64,000 nt of DNA, from contig NZ_CACVCH010000070.1 of NCBI RefSeq assembly GCF_902729425.1, positions 124,001 through 188,000 on the forward strand. The letters are read 5' to 3'. The notes below the pieces were generated by a model. That model ran no database searches. It was not told the DNA's origin and saw only the letters and a list, made by a program, of their open reading frames with translations. Positions within the stretch are counted from its first letter, which is position 1. Each line of letters begins with the position of its first letter. Shown in pieces: positions 17,737-26,816 of the stretch. The position numbers and the translations under genes are program-made. The DNA comes from Magnetospirillum sp. SS-4 (GTDB lineage Bacteria > Pseudomonadota > Alphaproteobacteria > Rhodospirillales > Magnetospirillaceae).

Positions 17737-17753
17737 TGGCACGCCCCATGCAT
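17737..17753 (+). promoter_or_regulatory. Sigma-54 (-24/-12) promoter of flgFGAH
   Basis: TTGGCACGCCCCATGCAT has the invariant GG and GC exactly ten bases apart (GG at 17738-17739, GC at 17750-17751), with a perfect TGGCACG -24 element and a near-consensus -12. Transcription would begin near 17763, about 27 bases before the flgF ATG. The rest of the 291-base gap between fliL and flgF holds the enhancer-like motif and nothing else I can name. Confidence 0.75.
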
Positions 17754-17789
17754 TGAGGATGGCGAACCGTTTTGCCAGCGAGCAGACCC

Positions 17790-18530
17790 ATGCAGAACAC
17801 CTCGTACATCGCCCTTTCCCGCCAGGCCGCCTTGCAGCGCCAGCTGGACGTGGTCGCCAACAACATGGCGAACGCCAACACCACCGGCTTCAAGAGCGAG
17901 CAGATGATGTTCCGGGAATTCCTGGTCCCGACCCGCTCCAGCCAGCGCGCCATCGGCGGCAAGCTCTCGTTCGTCCAGGACGTCGGCGTGCTGCGCGACA
18001 CCCGCGAGGGGCCGCTGACCAAGACCGACAATCCCCTGGATTTCGCCATCCACGGCGACGGCTATTTCCAGATCGAGACCGAGGCCGGCATGCGCTATTC
18101 CCGCAGCGGCCATTTCCGCATGGACCAGACCGGCATGCTGGTCAATTCCCAGGGGTTTGCGGTGATGGACGACCGCGACCAGCCCATCATCTTCGCCCCC
18201 AACGAAACCCGCATCGAGGTTTCCGAGGACGGCACCGTCTCCACCGAGAACGGCCGCGTCGCGCGCCTCAAGGTGGTCAAGTTCAGCAACGATCAGGAAT
18301 TGCGCAACGCCGGCGACACCCTGTTCGAGACCACCTTGGAGCCGGAGGTGGTGGCCCGCCCCGCCATCGTCCAGGGGATGATCGAGGAATCCAACGTCCA
18401 GCCGGTGGTCGAGATGACCCGGATGACGCAGATCCTGAGGGAATACCAGGGTGTCCAGAAGATGCTGGACACCGAGCACGAACGCACCATGAAGGCCATG
18501 CAGGCCCTGTCGGGCGCCCGGCCCGCCTGA
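17790..18530 (+). CDS. flgF: Flagellar proximal rod protein FlgF
   Basis: A 246-residue rod protein. The N-terminus carries the rod/hook signature LQRQLDVVANNMANANTTGFK and the C-terminus has SNVQPVVEMTRMTQILREYQ. Both ends form the coiled coil of the axial family. An internal DNPLDFAIHGDGYFQIET segment is typical of FlgF/FlgG. The ATG at 17790 is just before the conserved start; a longer frame from 17772 is not needed. First gene of flgF-flgG-flgA-flgH. Confidence 0.94.
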   Translation: MQNTSYIALSRQAALQRQLDVVANNMANANTTGFKSEQMMFREFLVPTRSSQRAIGGKLSFVQDVGVLRDTREGPLTKTDNPLDFAIHGDGYFQIETEAGMRYSRSGHFRMDQTGMLVNSQGFAVMDDRDQPIIFAPNETRIEVSEDGTVSTENGRVARLKVVKFSNDQELRNAGDTLFETTLEPEVVARPAIVQGMIEESNVQPVVEMTRMTQILREYQGVQKMLDTEHERTMKAMQALSGARPA

Positions 18531-18559
18531 CCGGAATCATAGGGGAAGAGGAACACGCC

Positions 18560-19345
18560 ATGCGCTCGCTCAATATCGCCGCCACCGGCATGCTGGCCCA
18601 GCAGACCAACGTCGAGGTCATTTCCAACAACATCGCCAACATGAACACCACGGCGTTCACCAGGCGGCGTCCGGAATTCGCCGACCTTCTGTACCAGAAC
18701 CTGCGCCGCGTCGGCTCGCAATCGTCCGATACCGGCACCATCGTGCCGACCGGCGTGCAGCTTGGCCTCGGCGTCAAGACCACCGCCGTCTACCGCATCA
18801 CCGAGCAGGGCAGCGTCCAAAGCACCGACAACTCGCTGGACATGGCGATCCAGGGCAAGGGCTACTTCCGGGTCCTGCTGCCGTCGGGCGAAACCGCCTA
18901 TACCCGCGACGGCTCGTTCCAGCTGTCGCCCGAAGGCAACATCGTCACCCACGAAGGCTATCTGGTGCAGCCGCAGATCACCATTCCGCCGGACGCGGTC
19001 GGCATCACCGTCGACGCCACCGGCCAGGTCATCGTCAAGCAGGACGGCCAGGTGCAAAGCCAGGTCAAGGGCCAGCTGACGCTGGCCACCTTCGCCAACG
19101 ACGCCGGCCTGGAAGCGCGCGGCAACAACCTGTTCATGGAAACCCCGGCCTCGGGCCAGCCTTCGACCCAGCCCCCCGGCAAGCCCGGCTTCGGCACCTT
19201 GTTGCAGGGCTTCCTGGAGACCTCCAACGTCAACGTGGTGGCCGAGGTCACCAACCTGATCGGCGCCCAGCGCGCCTACGAAATGAATTCGAAGGTCATC
19301 CAGGCCTCCGACGAAATGCTCTCCACCATCAACCAGATGAAGTAA
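18560..19345 (+). CDS. flgG: Flagellar distal rod protein FlgG
   Basis: A 261-residue distal rod protein, the normal length. The N-terminal motif QTNVEVISNNIANMNTTAF and the C-terminal SNVNVVAEVTNLIGAQRAYE with QASDEMLSTINQMK are textbook FlgG. An AGAGGA ribosome site lies before the ATG, 29 bases after flgF. Confidence 0.96.
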   Translation: MRSLNIAATGMLAQQTNVEVISNNIANMNTTAFTRRRPEFADLLYQNLRRVGSQSSDTGTIVPTGVQLGLGVKTTAVYRITEQGSVQSTDNSLDMAIQGKGYFRVLLPSGETAYTRDGSFQLSPEGNIVTHEGYLVQPQITIPPDAVGITVDATGQVIVKQDGQVQSQVKGQLTLATFANDAGLEARGNNLFMETPASGQPSTQPPGKPGFGTLLQGFLETSNVNVVAEVTNLIGAQRAYEMNSKVIQASDEMLSTINQMK

Positions 19346-19355
19346 GGAGACCGCC

Positions 19356-20372
19356 ATGACCCGCCGCCTCGCCGCCTCCGTTCGCATCGCCGGCATCGCC
19401 CTCGCCGCCGCCCTGTCGCTCGGTGCCGCCGCCGCCGCCGCCGCCCTGTCGCTCGGTGCCGCCGCCGCCGCCGCCGCCGAGTTGCCCCCCCAGTTGAAGG
19501 CCAGCGTCGTCATCGACGCCGACATCATCCGCCTGGGCGACCTGTGGGAGAATATCGGCGACAAGGCCGAGGTGCCGCTGGCCAACGCGCCGCAGCCGGG
19601 CAAGCGCGTCACCCTGGAAACCCGCTGGCTGGCCGTGGTCGCCCAGTCCCATGGGCTCGACTGGCGCCCGGCCACCCCGTTCGAGCGTTCGGTGGTCGAA
19701 CGTTCCGGCCAGACCGTTGACTTCCGCTCGGTCGAGACCGAACTGCGCGAGGCGCTGCGCCTGGAAGGCGCGCCCAACAACAGCACGGTCGAAATCACCA
19801 ACCGCGCCGCCATGCACATCGTCATCCCCAGCAATGTCACTCCGACCGTCGGAATCCGCGACGTGTTCTACGACCGCCGCATGAACCGCTTCTCGGCCAT
19901 GGTCGAGGTTCCGGCCGGCGCTCCCAACGCCACCCGGGTCAAGGTCGCCGGCAACGTCTTCGCCTCGGTCAGCATTCCGGTCCTGGCGCGCCCCATGGGA
20001 CGCGGCGACACCATCACCGAAGCCGATATCCAGTGGGTGGACGTGCGCGACGAGGTCATCCGCCGCGACATCATCACCACCGCCCGCCAGCTGATCGGCC
20101 AGGAGCCGCGCTACCAGCTGCGCTCCGGCGCCCCGGTCCGCACGGTCGAGGTGCAAAAGCCGGTGGCGGTCGCCAAGAACAGCTCGGTCACCATGATGGT
20201 GCGCAGCAAGTTCATGACCCTGACCGCCCAGGGCCGCGCCATCGAGGACGGCAGCATCGGCGACGTCATCCGCGTCACCAACGTCCAGAGCAAGCAGACC
20301 GTCGACGCCAAGGTCGAGGGACCGGGACAGGTGTCGGTGCTGCCGGGCGGCATGCGCGCCCTTGCGAACTGA
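19356..20372 (+). CDS. flgA: P-ring assembly chaperone FlgA
   Basis: Periplasmic chaperone needed for assembly of the FlgI P-ring. The 338-residue protein has a signal peptide, an N-terminal domain (LKASVVIDADIIRLGDLWENI) and a C-terminal SAF/ChapFlgA domain (VLARPMGRGDTITEADIQWVDV, then LTAQGRAIEDGSIGDVIRVTN). The hydrophobic part of the signal peptide is duplicated: LSLG plus seven alanines occurs twice in tandem, encoded by a perfect 33-base repeat. The gene starts 10 bases after flgG. Confidence 0.94.
   Translation: MTRRLAASVRIAGIALAAALSLGAAAAAAALSLGAAAAAAAELPPQLKASVVIDADIIRLGDLWENIGDKAEVPLANAPQPGKRVTLETRWLAVVAQSHGLDWRPATPFERSVVERSGQTVDFRSVETELREALRLEGAPNNSTVEITNRAAMHIVIPSNVTPTVGIRDVFYDRRMNRFSAMVEVPAGAPNATRVKVAGNVFASVSIPVLARPMGRGDTITEADIQWVDVRDEVIRRDIITTARQLIGQEPRYQLRSGAPVRTVEVQKPVAVAKNSSVTMMVRSKFMTLTAQGRAIEDGSIGDVIRVTNVQSKQTVDAKVEGPGQVSVLPGGMRALAN
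19413..19478 (+). repeat. Perfect 33-base tandem duplication in the flgA signal sequence
   Basis: Two identical 33-base units (19413-19445 and 19446-19478), each CTGTCGCTCGGT followed by seven GCC codons, encode the 11-residue unit LSLGAAAAAAA twice. The frame is kept, so the effect is a longer hydrophobic core of the signal peptide. The GCC tract is a likely slippage site. Confidence 0.95.
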
Positions 20373-20394
20373 CGAGTAGATGGGAGTAACGATC

Positions 20395-21177
20395 ATGTTC
20401 CGCCGCGAAGCCCTTCCCAAGACCCTGCGCGCCATCGCCGTCATCGCCGCCGTCTCCGAGCTTGCCGCCTGCAACATCCTGACCCGCATGTCGGAAGTCG
20501 GCTCCGGCCCCCAGATTTCCGATATTCAGAACCCGACCCAGCGGGCCGGCTACCAGCCCATCACCATGCCGATGCCGCAGCCGGTGGCGCCGCCGGCCAA
20601 CGCCAACTCGCTGTGGCGGCCGGGCGCGAGGGCCTTCTTCAAGGACCAGCGCGCCAAGGACGTGGGCGACATCCTGACCGTTTCGGTGGCCATCAACGAC
20701 AACGCCACCCTGACCAGCACCCTGACCAACACCCGCGCCGGCTCGGAATCGGCCGGCAGCGGCACCACCGGCAGCCCGGTGTCGCTGCTGGGCTTCGAGC
20801 AGAGCCTGAACAAGATCCTGCCCGAAAGCCTGAATCTGGCCAGCCTGGCCGACATCAAGTCCGCCTCCAGCGTGTCCAACACCGGCAAGACCGCCCGGAC
20901 CGAGGCCATCAACGTCACCATGGCGGCCGTCATCACCCAGGTTCTGCCCAACGGCAACCTGGTGATCTCGGGCCGCCAGGAATTCCGGGTTCACTACGAG
21001 ATGCGGGAATTGTCCATCCAGGGCATCATCCGGCCCGAGGACATCAGTTCGTCCAACAGCGTCGCCTCGGAAAAAATTGCCGAGGCCCGGGTCTATTACG
21101 GCGGACGCGGCATGGTCAGCGACGTCACCCAGCCGCGCTACGGCCAGCAGATCTTCGACATCATCTTCCCGTTCTGA
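20395..21177 (+). CDS. flgH: Flagellar L-ring lipoprotein FlgH
   Basis: Outer-membrane L-ring subunit, 260 residues. The signal peptide ends in a lipobox (SELAAC, Cys26). The body has the family segments LWRPGARAFFKDQRAKDVGDI, VTMAAVITQVLPNGNLVISG and the C-terminal YGQQIFDIIFPF. A GGGAGT site supports the ATG at 20395 over one at 20380. It is the last gene before a strong terminator. Confidence 0.95.
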   Translation: MFRREALPKTLRAIAVIAAVSELAACNILTRMSEVGSGPQISDIQNPTQRAGYQPITMPMPQPVAPPANANSLWRPGARAFFKDQRAKDVGDILTVSVAINDNATLTSTLTNTRAGSESAGSGTTGSPVSLLGFEQSLNKILPESLNLASLADIKSASSVSNTGKTARTEAINVTMAAVITQVLPNGNLVISGRQEFRVHYEMRELSIQGIIRPEDISSSNSVASEKIAEARVYYGGRGMVSDVTQPRYGQQIFDIIFPF

Positions 21178-21195
21178 TACATCCCGCCCCTCTAC

Positions 21196-21235
21196 AACGG
21201 AAAAGGCGCTTCCCGAGGGAAGCGCCTTTTCCGTT
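21196..21235. terminator. Bidirectional Rho-independent-type hairpin between flgH and leuB
   Basis: A perfect 18-bp stem (21196-21213 with 21218-21235, arm AACGGAAAAGGCGCTTCC) with a 4-base CGAG loop. Each strand carries a run of four T within the 3' arm (CCTTTTCC), though there is no long T tail beyond the stem. It separates convergent flgH and leuB and can serve both. Confidence 0.85.
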
Positions 21236-21252
21236 GGGCGGGGCCTGATGGC

Positions 21253-22359
21253 TCAGGCCGCCTTGTCCAGTTCGCGGACCACGGCCTCGCCCATGACGGT
21301 GGTCGAGACCTTGGCCTTGCCCGGCTGCATGATGTCGGCGGTGCGCAGGCCGCCCTTCAGCACCGCCTTGACCGCCGCCTCGATCAGGTCGGCCTCGGCC
21401 ACCATGTCGAAGGAATAGCGCAGGCACATGGCGAAGCTCATGATGGTGGCCAGCGGATTGGCCATGTCCTTGCCGGCGATGTCGGGGGCCGAGCCGTGCA
21501 CCGGCTCGTACAGCGCCTTGCGGCGCCCCTGGGCATCGGCGGCACCCAGCGAGGCGGACGGCAGCATGCCCAGCGAGCCGGTCAGCATGGCGGCGCAATC
21601 GGACAGGATGTCGCCGAACATGTTCTCGGTGACCATGACGTCGAACTGCTTGGGATTGCGCACCAGCTGCATGGCGGCGTTGTCCACGTACATGTGGCTG
21701 AGCTCCACGTCGGGGAACTCCTCCTTTTGCAGCTTGATCATCTCTTCCCGCCACAAGACGGTGCATTCCAGCACGTTGGCCTTGTCCACCGAACAGACGC
21801 GCTTGTTGCGCTTCCTGGCCAGCTCGAAGGCGACGCGGCCGATGCGGACGATTTCCGGCGTGGTGTAGACCAGGGTGTTGAAGCCCTTGCGGCTGCCGTC
21901 GGGCAGGGTCTCGATGCCGCGCGGCTCGCCGAAATAAAGGCCGCCGGTCAGCTCGCGCAGGATCATGATGTCCAGGCCGGCGACCACGTCGTGCTTCAGG
22001 GTCGAGGCGTCGGCCAGGGCGTCCAGCACGGTGGCGGGACGCAGATTGGCGAACAGGCCCATCTCCTTGCGGATCTTCAGCAAACCGCGTTCCGGCTTCT
22101 TGTCGAAGGGCAGGTCGTCCCACTTCGGGCCGCCCACCGCGCCCAGCAGCACGGCGTCGGATTCCATGGCCGCGGCCAGGGTGGCGTCGGAGAGCGGCGT
22201 GCCGTGAACGTCGTAGGACGAACCGCCGATCAGCCCCTCGGAGAGGTCGAACTCGATCTTCCGCTTCTTCGCCATCCAGTCGATGATCCGGCGCACCTGC
22301 GCCATGACCTCGACGCCGATGCCGTCACCGGGCAGAATCAGGAGCTTCCTGGCGGCCAT
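21253..22359 (-). CDS. leuB: 3-isopropylmalate dehydrogenase
   Basis: Oxidative decarboxylation of 3-isopropylmalate to 2-oxoisocaproate with NAD in leucine synthesis. 368 residues. N-terminal [17 protein letters not shown], the substrate-binding [14 protein letters not shown], and the NAD-binding [18 protein letters not shown] are all present. A GGGAGAG site supports the ATG at 22359. A 92-base gap separates it from leuD. Confidence 0.97.
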   Translation of the reverse strand: MAARKLLILPGDGIGVEVMAQVRRIIDWMAKKRKIEFDLSEGLIGGSSYDVHGTPLSDATLAAAMESDAVLLGAVGGPKWDDLPFDKKPERGLLKIRKEMGLFANLRPATVLDALADASTLKHDVVAGLDIMILRELTGGLYFGEPRGIETLPDGSRKGFNTLVYTTPEIVRIGRVAFELARKRNKRVCSVDKANVLECTVLWREEMIKLQKEEFPDVELSHMYVDNAAMQLVRNPKQFDVMVTENMFGDILSDCAAMLTGSLGMLPSASLGAADAQGRRKALYEPVHGSAPDIAGKDMANPLATIMSFAMCLRYSFDMVAEADLIEAAVKAVLKGGLRTADIMQPGKAKVSTTVMGEAVVRELDKAA

Positions 22360-22451
22360 GGTACTCTCCCACATTATCTATATCGGACGATCTAATGCCT
22401 AGCGCCGACCAGAGCCGGCGTCAACCCGCGTTCGGTAATGGACGCCATGCG

Positions 22452-23057
22452 TCACAACCAGGGCGTCGAGGTCCTGCGCTGGTCCTCGAACGCGGAGATC
22501 TTTTCCTCGCGCTGCAACGTCAGACCGATGTCGTCCAGGCCATTCAGCAGGCAATGCTTGCGGAACGGATCGACCTCGAAGCGGATCAGGCCGCCGTCGG
22601 GACCGGTGATGGTCTGCTTCTCCAGGTCGACGGTGACCACGGCGTTGGCGCCGCGCTCGGCGTCGTCGAGCAGCTTGTCCACCTGCTCTTGCGGCAGCAC
22701 GATCGGCAGGATGCCGTTCTTGAAGCAGTTGTTGAAGAAGATATCGGCAAAGCTGGGGGCAATGATGCACCGGATGCCGAAATCGTTGATGGCCCAGGGC
22801 GCATGCTCACGCGACGAGCCGCAGCCGAAATTGGCGCCGGCCACCAGGATCCTGGCGGCGCGGTAGGCCGGCCGGTTCAGCACGAACTCGGCGACTTCCT
22901 TGCCGTCCGGGGTATAGCGCATCTCGTCGAACAGATTCTTGCCAAGACCGGTGCGCTTGATGGTCTTCAGGAACTGCTTGGGAATGATCATGTCGGTATC
23001 GACGTTGATCATGGACAGCGGCGCCGCGACGCCGGTGAGAACGGTGAACTTTTCCAT
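22452..23057 (-). CDS. leuD: 3-isopropylmalate dehydratase small subunit
   Basis: Small subunit of isopropylmalate isomerase; pairs with LeuC. 201 residues with the hallmark [34 protein letters not shown] and [17 protein letters not shown]. Its ATG lies only 2 bases after the stop of the DUF4276 gene, so its translation is probably coupled to that gene and its transcription depends on passage through the ATPase/DUF4276 pair unless an internal promoter exists. Confidence 0.97.
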   Translation of the reverse strand: MEKFTVLTGVAAPLSMINVDTDMIIPKQFLKTIKRTGLGKNLFDEMRYTPDGKEVAEFVLNRPAYRAARILVAGANFGCGSSREHAPWAINDFGIRCIIAPSFADIFFNNCFKNGILPIVLPQEQVDKLLDDAERGANAVVTVDLEKQTITGPDGGLIRFEVDPFRKHCLLNGLDDIGLTLQREEKISAFEDQRRTSTPWL

Positions 23058-23059
23058 GG

Positions 23060-23632
23060 TCAGGCGGTTCCCATTTGCTCGGCGACCCGTCGGACGCCGG
23101 AGATAAAGACGTTAAAGCTGGTCGAGGTGTTGTTGTCGAGAGACAAATGCGGCGCGATGGCCTGCGAGCCATTGCGCGGCTGATAGGTCGGCGCCAGATC
23201 GATCAGCTTATTCTTGGACTTCTCAATGTGATCGGGGTTGCGGAATAGCTTCTTTGCCTGAAGCTTGGCGCAATCCTTCGCCAGACCAGCGTGTTCGACG
23301 GCCCGAAGATCCCCCAGGAACCACGCCTCCAATTCCTGGCAGACAATCCGGACAAGGGATTGCGGTCGCCCGCTGGCCGTGCATGTTTCCACAAGCCGGC
23401 TTTTTAATGCAACGCAATCACCACCGTCATTGTCCCGAACGATGACAAAGCGGGCTCGTGGGTTCTTCCAGGCTCGCAACTTTCTGGGAAAAGATCTTTC
23501 AAGATCGCCCTTGCCCGAATGAGGAATAATCTTGAAAGCCAGACCGTCCGGCAGAAGGCGGGGCAGGATGGCTTTCAGAGTGTTCTCCATCGAGGCTTCT
23601 TCCACCATGAAGACCAGTTCGGGTCCCATCAT
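23060..23632 (-). CDS. DUF4276 family protein (TOPRIM-like)
   Basis: A 190-residue protein of the DUF4276 type. TOPRIM-like features are visible: an acidic pair in [17 protein letters not shown] (E11, E12), and [11 protein letters not shown] with D67 and D69 spaced as a DxD. The conserved [11 protein letters not shown] follows at residues 98-108. TOPRIM proteins paired with OLD/RecF-type ATPases act as nucleases in several defence systems; this is knowledge of related systems, not shown here. The start overlaps the ATPase stop by 4 bases (ATGA). It then runs to within 2 bases of leuD. Base composition looks lower in GC than the flanking leu genes. Confidence 0.8.
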   Translation of the reverse strand: MMGPELVFMVEEASMENTLKAILPRLLPDGLAFKIIPHSGKGDLERSFPRKLRAWKNPRARFVIVRDNDGGDCVALKSRLVETCTASGRPQSLVRIVCQELEAWFLGDLRAVEHAGLAKDCAKLQAKKLFRNPDHIEKSKNKLIDLAPTYQPRNGSQAIAPHLSLDNNTSTSFNVFISGVRRVAEQMGTA

Positions 23633-24816
23633 GGATCAACCTTCCCGAACAGTTTCTGTGCCCACAGACGGCCGGGTAGATCCCCCTCGCGGACCAGTGC
23701 CTCAAGCTGCGGGTCATCGGAGGCACGGGCGATGGCGCTAAAGCCATCCCTCTTCTCCAGCCAGAAGATAGAGTCCAGGGAAACGGCATCCAGGAAGTCG
23801 GGAGAGTGGGTTGAAACGACAACCTGCCCACCACGCCGCGCATAATCCTGAAATTCCTCAGCCAGTTCGCCCAGCAGCGAGTAATAGAGTTGGTTCTCCG
23901 GTTCCTCGACGCACAGCAGCGGATGGGGTGTGGGGTCGTGCAGCAGGACCAGATAGGCAAACATCTTGATGGTACCGTCTGAAACAAAGCGCGAGACGAA
24001 CGGATCCTTGAAGGTTCCGTCCTGGAAACGCAGGACGATGCGGCCATCCGCCGTTGGAACAGCCTCGACCTTGGCGACACCGGGAACCCGCCGGGTCATT
24101 TTGTCCAGAACCTGCTGGAACAGTTTCGGATGACTTTCATAGAGGTACTGGGTCACCAGCGGCAGATTGTCACCGTCGGCGGACAGATGCTCGGCATAGC
24201 CGGCATCTTTGGCTCCCCGAGCCGCGTTGATGTGAAAGTCCGATAGGTGCCAGTTCTCGATCAGGGAACGCACCGCACGAGCCGCCTTGAAACGCTGGAA
24301 CTGCCCCAGCCCTTTGAGTGCCAGAATGTCAGGCGAGTCCAGGGTCTGATCCTCGCGAGTCAGATCCTCGTCAGGCTTATTGAAATTCTCTTCGTTGGAG
24401 ATGGCGTAGCCCTGCCCGGAAGAGAACTGTAGGAAGTGAAACGGCTTGCCCTGGGGGCCGCGCTTATAGCGGAGAATCTCCTTCACCACCACCGGTTGGC
24501 TGTTGGGGGCTTTGCCGATCTCCACCAGATAGGTCACCAGCCGCTCTCGGTCGAGCAACTGCATACGAAACTTCAACTCGATCAGGATGGTCTGGTCGGC
24601 ACAGCCGCGCGACACCACCTCGTTGAAGCCGCCCCTCTTTTGCAGGGCTTGCCGGACATTGTTGCGCAGGGCATCGCCCAGAAAACCGAAAAGCTGAAAA
24701 AAAGTGCTTTTGCCAGCTCCATTGGCGCCGACCAAAACCATGAACTGCGGGACGTTGTCGATGGACACGTCCCGCAGCACCTTGAAGTTCTTGACCTTGA
24801 TGGACACAAGGCGCAT
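23629..24816 (-). CDS. AAA/ABC-type ATPase (OLD/RecF-like), partner of the DUF4276 gene
   Basis: A 395-residue stand-alone ATPase. It opens with MRLVSIKVKNFKVLRDVSI and Walker A GANGAGKST (residues 30-38), has the ABC-like signature FVSDGTIKMF (residues 277-286), Walker B PLLCVEEPENQL (299-310) and the H-loop VVVSTHSPDF (332-341). This order is that of AAA_21/OLD-type ATPases. It starts 12 bases after leuC and its stop overlaps the start of the TOPRIM-like gene. Codon use is looser and less GC-rich than in leuC and leuD, pointing to acquisition by transfer (inference). Possible roles are phage defence or DNA repair; no substrate can be assigned. Confidence 0.85.
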   Translation of the reverse strand: MRLVSIKVKNFKVLRDVSIDNVPQFMVLVGANGAGKSTFFQLFGFLGDALRNNVRQALQKRGGFNEVVSRGCADQTILIELKFRMQLLDRERLVTYLVEIGKAPNSQPVVVKEILRYKRGPQGKPFHFLQFSSGQGYAISNEENFNKPDEDLTREDQTLDSPDILALKGLGQFQRFKAARAVRSLIENWHLSDFHINAARGAKDAGYAEHLSADGDNLPLVTQYLYESHPKLFQQVLDKMTRRVPGVAKVEAVPTADGRIVLRFQDGTFKDPFVSRFVSDGTIKMFAYLVLLHDPTPHPLLCVEEPENQLYYSLLGELAEEFQDYARRGGQVVVSTHSPDFLDAVSLDSIFWLEKRDGFSAIARASDDPQLEALVREGDLPGRLWAQKLFGKVDP

Positions 24817-24828
24817 CGGAACGGCTCC

Positions 24829-26232
24829 TCAGAGGCTCCGAACGTCGGTGAGCCTGCCGGTGACCGCCGCCGCCGCCGCCATGGCGGGGCTGACCAGGTG
24901 GGTGCGGCCGCCGCGTCCCTGGCGTCCCTCGAAATTGCGGTTCGAGGTCGAGGCCGAGCGCTGGCCGGGCTTCAACTGGTCGGCGTTCATGGCCAGGCAC
25001 ATGGAACAGCCGGGCTCGCGCCATTCGGCGCCGGCCTCGATGAACACCTTGTCCAGTCCCTCGGCCTCGGCCTGCTCCTTGACCAGGCCGGAGCCGGGCA
25101 CGATCAGCGCCTGGACGCCGGCGGCGACCTTGCGGCCCTTGAACACTTCGGCGGCGGCGCGGAAATCCTCGATGCGGCCGTTGGTGCACGACCCGATGAA
25201 CACCACGTCGATGGCGATGTCGGTGGCCTTCTGGCCGGCGACGAGTCCCATGTAGTCCAGCGAGCGCTGCACCGCCTTCTTCTTGGCCTCGTCCTTGATG
25301 TCGGCCGGGTCAGGCACGGCGCCGGTGATCGGAATCACGTCCTCGGGGCTGGTGCCCCAGGTGATCTGCGGCACCAGGGCGCCAGCGTCCAGCTCGATCT
25401 CGACGTCGAAATGGGCGCCGTCGTCGGTGTGCAGCGTCTTCCAGTAATTGACGGCAGCCTCGAAGGCTGCCCCCTTGGGAGCGCGCGGCTTGCCGGCGAT
25501 ATAGGCGAAGGTCTTGTCGTCAGGCGCGATCAGGCCGGCGCGGGCGCCGGCCTCGATGGTCATGTTGCAGACCGTCATGCGGCCTTCCATGGACAGATCG
25601 CGGATGGCCTCGCCGGCGTATTCCACCACGTAGCCGGTGCCGCCGGCGGTGCCGATCCTGCCGATGATGGCCAGCACGATGTCCTTGGCGGTGATGCCGG
25701 CCGGGGCCTTGCCCTTGACCGTGATGCGCATGTTCTTGGCCGGCTTCTGCACCAGGGTCTGGGTGGCCAGCACATGCTCGACCTCCGAGGTGCCGATGCC
25801 GAAGGCCAGCGAGCCGAAGGCGCCGTGGGTCGAGGTATGGGAATCGCCGCAGACGATGGTGGTTCCGGGCAGGGTGAAGCCCTGTTCCGGACCGATGATG
25901 TGGACCACGCCCTGGCGGATGTCGTCCATGCCGAAATACTCGACGCCGAACTTCCGCGCGTTGGCCTCCAGGGTCTCGACCTGCACCCGGCTTTCCAGGT
26001 TCTCGATCCCCTTGGACCGGTCGGTGGTCGGCACGTTGTGGTCGGCCACCGCCAGGGTCATCTCGGGGTGGCGCACCTTGCGGCCGGCCATCTCCAGCCC
26101 CTCGAAGGCCTGCGGACTGGTCACTTCGTGAACCAGATGGCGGTCGATATAGATCAGGCAGGTGCCGTCATCCTGGACGTCAACCAGATGAGCGTCCCAG
26201 ATCTTGTCGAACAACGTGCGGGGCTTGGCCAT
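24829..26232 (-). CDS. leuC: 3-isopropylmalate dehydratase large subunit
   Basis: Large, [4Fe-4S]-carrying subunit of isopropylmalate isomerase. 467 residues, starting [17 protein letters not shown]. Cluster cysteines are recognisable in [14 protein letters not shown] and [10 protein letters not shown], and the aconitase motifs [14 protein letters not shown] and EYAGEAI are present. It leads the unit leuC-ATPase-DUF4276-leuD, with leuB further downstream. Confidence 0.97.
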   Translation of the reverse strand: MAKPRTLFDKIWDAHLVDVQDDGTCLIYIDRHLVHEVTSPQAFEGLEMAGRKVRHPEMTLAVADHNVPTTDRSKGIENLESRVQVETLEANARKFGVEYFGMDDIRQGVVHIIGPEQGFTLPGTTIVCGDSHTSTHGAFGSLAFGIGTSEVEHVLATQTLVQKPAKNMRITVKGKAPAGITAKDIVLAIIGRIGTAGGTGYVVEYAGEAIRDLSMEGRMTVCNMTIEAGARAGLIAPDDKTFAYIAGKPRAPKGAAFEAAVNYWKTLHTDDGAHFDVEIELDAGALVPQITWGTSPEDVIPITGAVPDPADIKDEAKKKAVQRSLDYMGLVAGQKATDIAIDVVFIGSCTNGRIEDFRAAAEVFKGRKVAAGVQALIVPGSGLVKEQAEAEGLDKVFIEAGAEWREPGCSMCLAMNADQLKPGQRSASTSNRNFEGRQGRGGRTHLVSPAMAAAAAVTGRLTDVRSL

Positions 26233-26325
26233 GTCGAATCCCTAAATGCGGCGTGTTCAGCCTCGAATCTTGGGATGTATCCATCCCTTGGCAAGAGGCC
26301 TTCAACAACCCGTCGATTCCCCGGA

Positions 26326-26353
26326 ACCGGCTCCGCCCAAAGGCGGAACCGGT
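26326..26353. terminator. Imperfect hairpin between rplS and leuC, possible terminator
   Basis: ACCGGCTCCGCC (26326-26337) can pair with GGCGGAACCGGT (26342-26353) with one mismatch and a CAAA loop. It lies just after the rplS stop. No run of T follows on the minus strand, so termination is uncertain. The remaining leuC leader shows no obvious leader peptide with leucine codons. Confidence 0.4.
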
Positions 26354-26381
26354 GCGAGGGGCAGTCCGAGGCGAAGGAGGA

Positions 26382-26813
26382 TTATTCCTTGGCCTTCGCC
26401 TTGGCGGCGGCGGCATCGGCGCGCTCGGCGGCGGTGACCTTGCCGGAATGGCCGGTGGTCTGCTCGGCGATGCGGGCCGACTTGCCGCGACGGTCGCGCA
26501 GATAGTACAGCTTGGCGCGACGCACATCGCCGCGGCGGACCACGTCGATGGAGGCGATGTTGGGGGAGTACAGCGGGAAGATGCGCTCGACACCCTCGCC
26601 ATACGAAATCTTGCGCACCACGAAGGACGAATTCAGTCCGTCGTTCTTGCGGGCGATGCAGACGCCCTCATAGGCCTGGACGCGCTCGCGATTCCCTTCG
26701 ATGACCTTCACGTTCACCCGAACGGTATCGCCCGGAGCGAAGCTGGGAACGCCGCGAACGGCGGTCAGCTTGTCGATCTGCTCCTTTTCGAGCTGCTCAA
26801 TGATATTCACCAT
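26382..26813 (-). CDS. rplS: 50S ribosomal protein L19
   Basis: 143 residues. Conserved segments [40 protein letters not shown] and [13 protein letters not shown] identify L19. The C-terminal roughly 25 residues are an Ala/Lys-rich extension beyond the usual end. It lies 3 bases downstream of trmD in the ffh-rpsP-rimM-trmD-rplS order common in bacteria. Confidence 0.97.
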   Translation of the reverse strand: MVNIIEQLEKEQIDKLTAVRGVPSFAPGDTVRVNVKVIEGNRERVQAYEGVCIARKNDGLNSSFVVRKISYGEGVERIFPLYSPNIASIDVVRRGDVRRAKLYYLRDRRGKSARIAEQTTGHSGKVTAAERADAAAAKAKAKE

Positions 26814-26816
26814 GGC

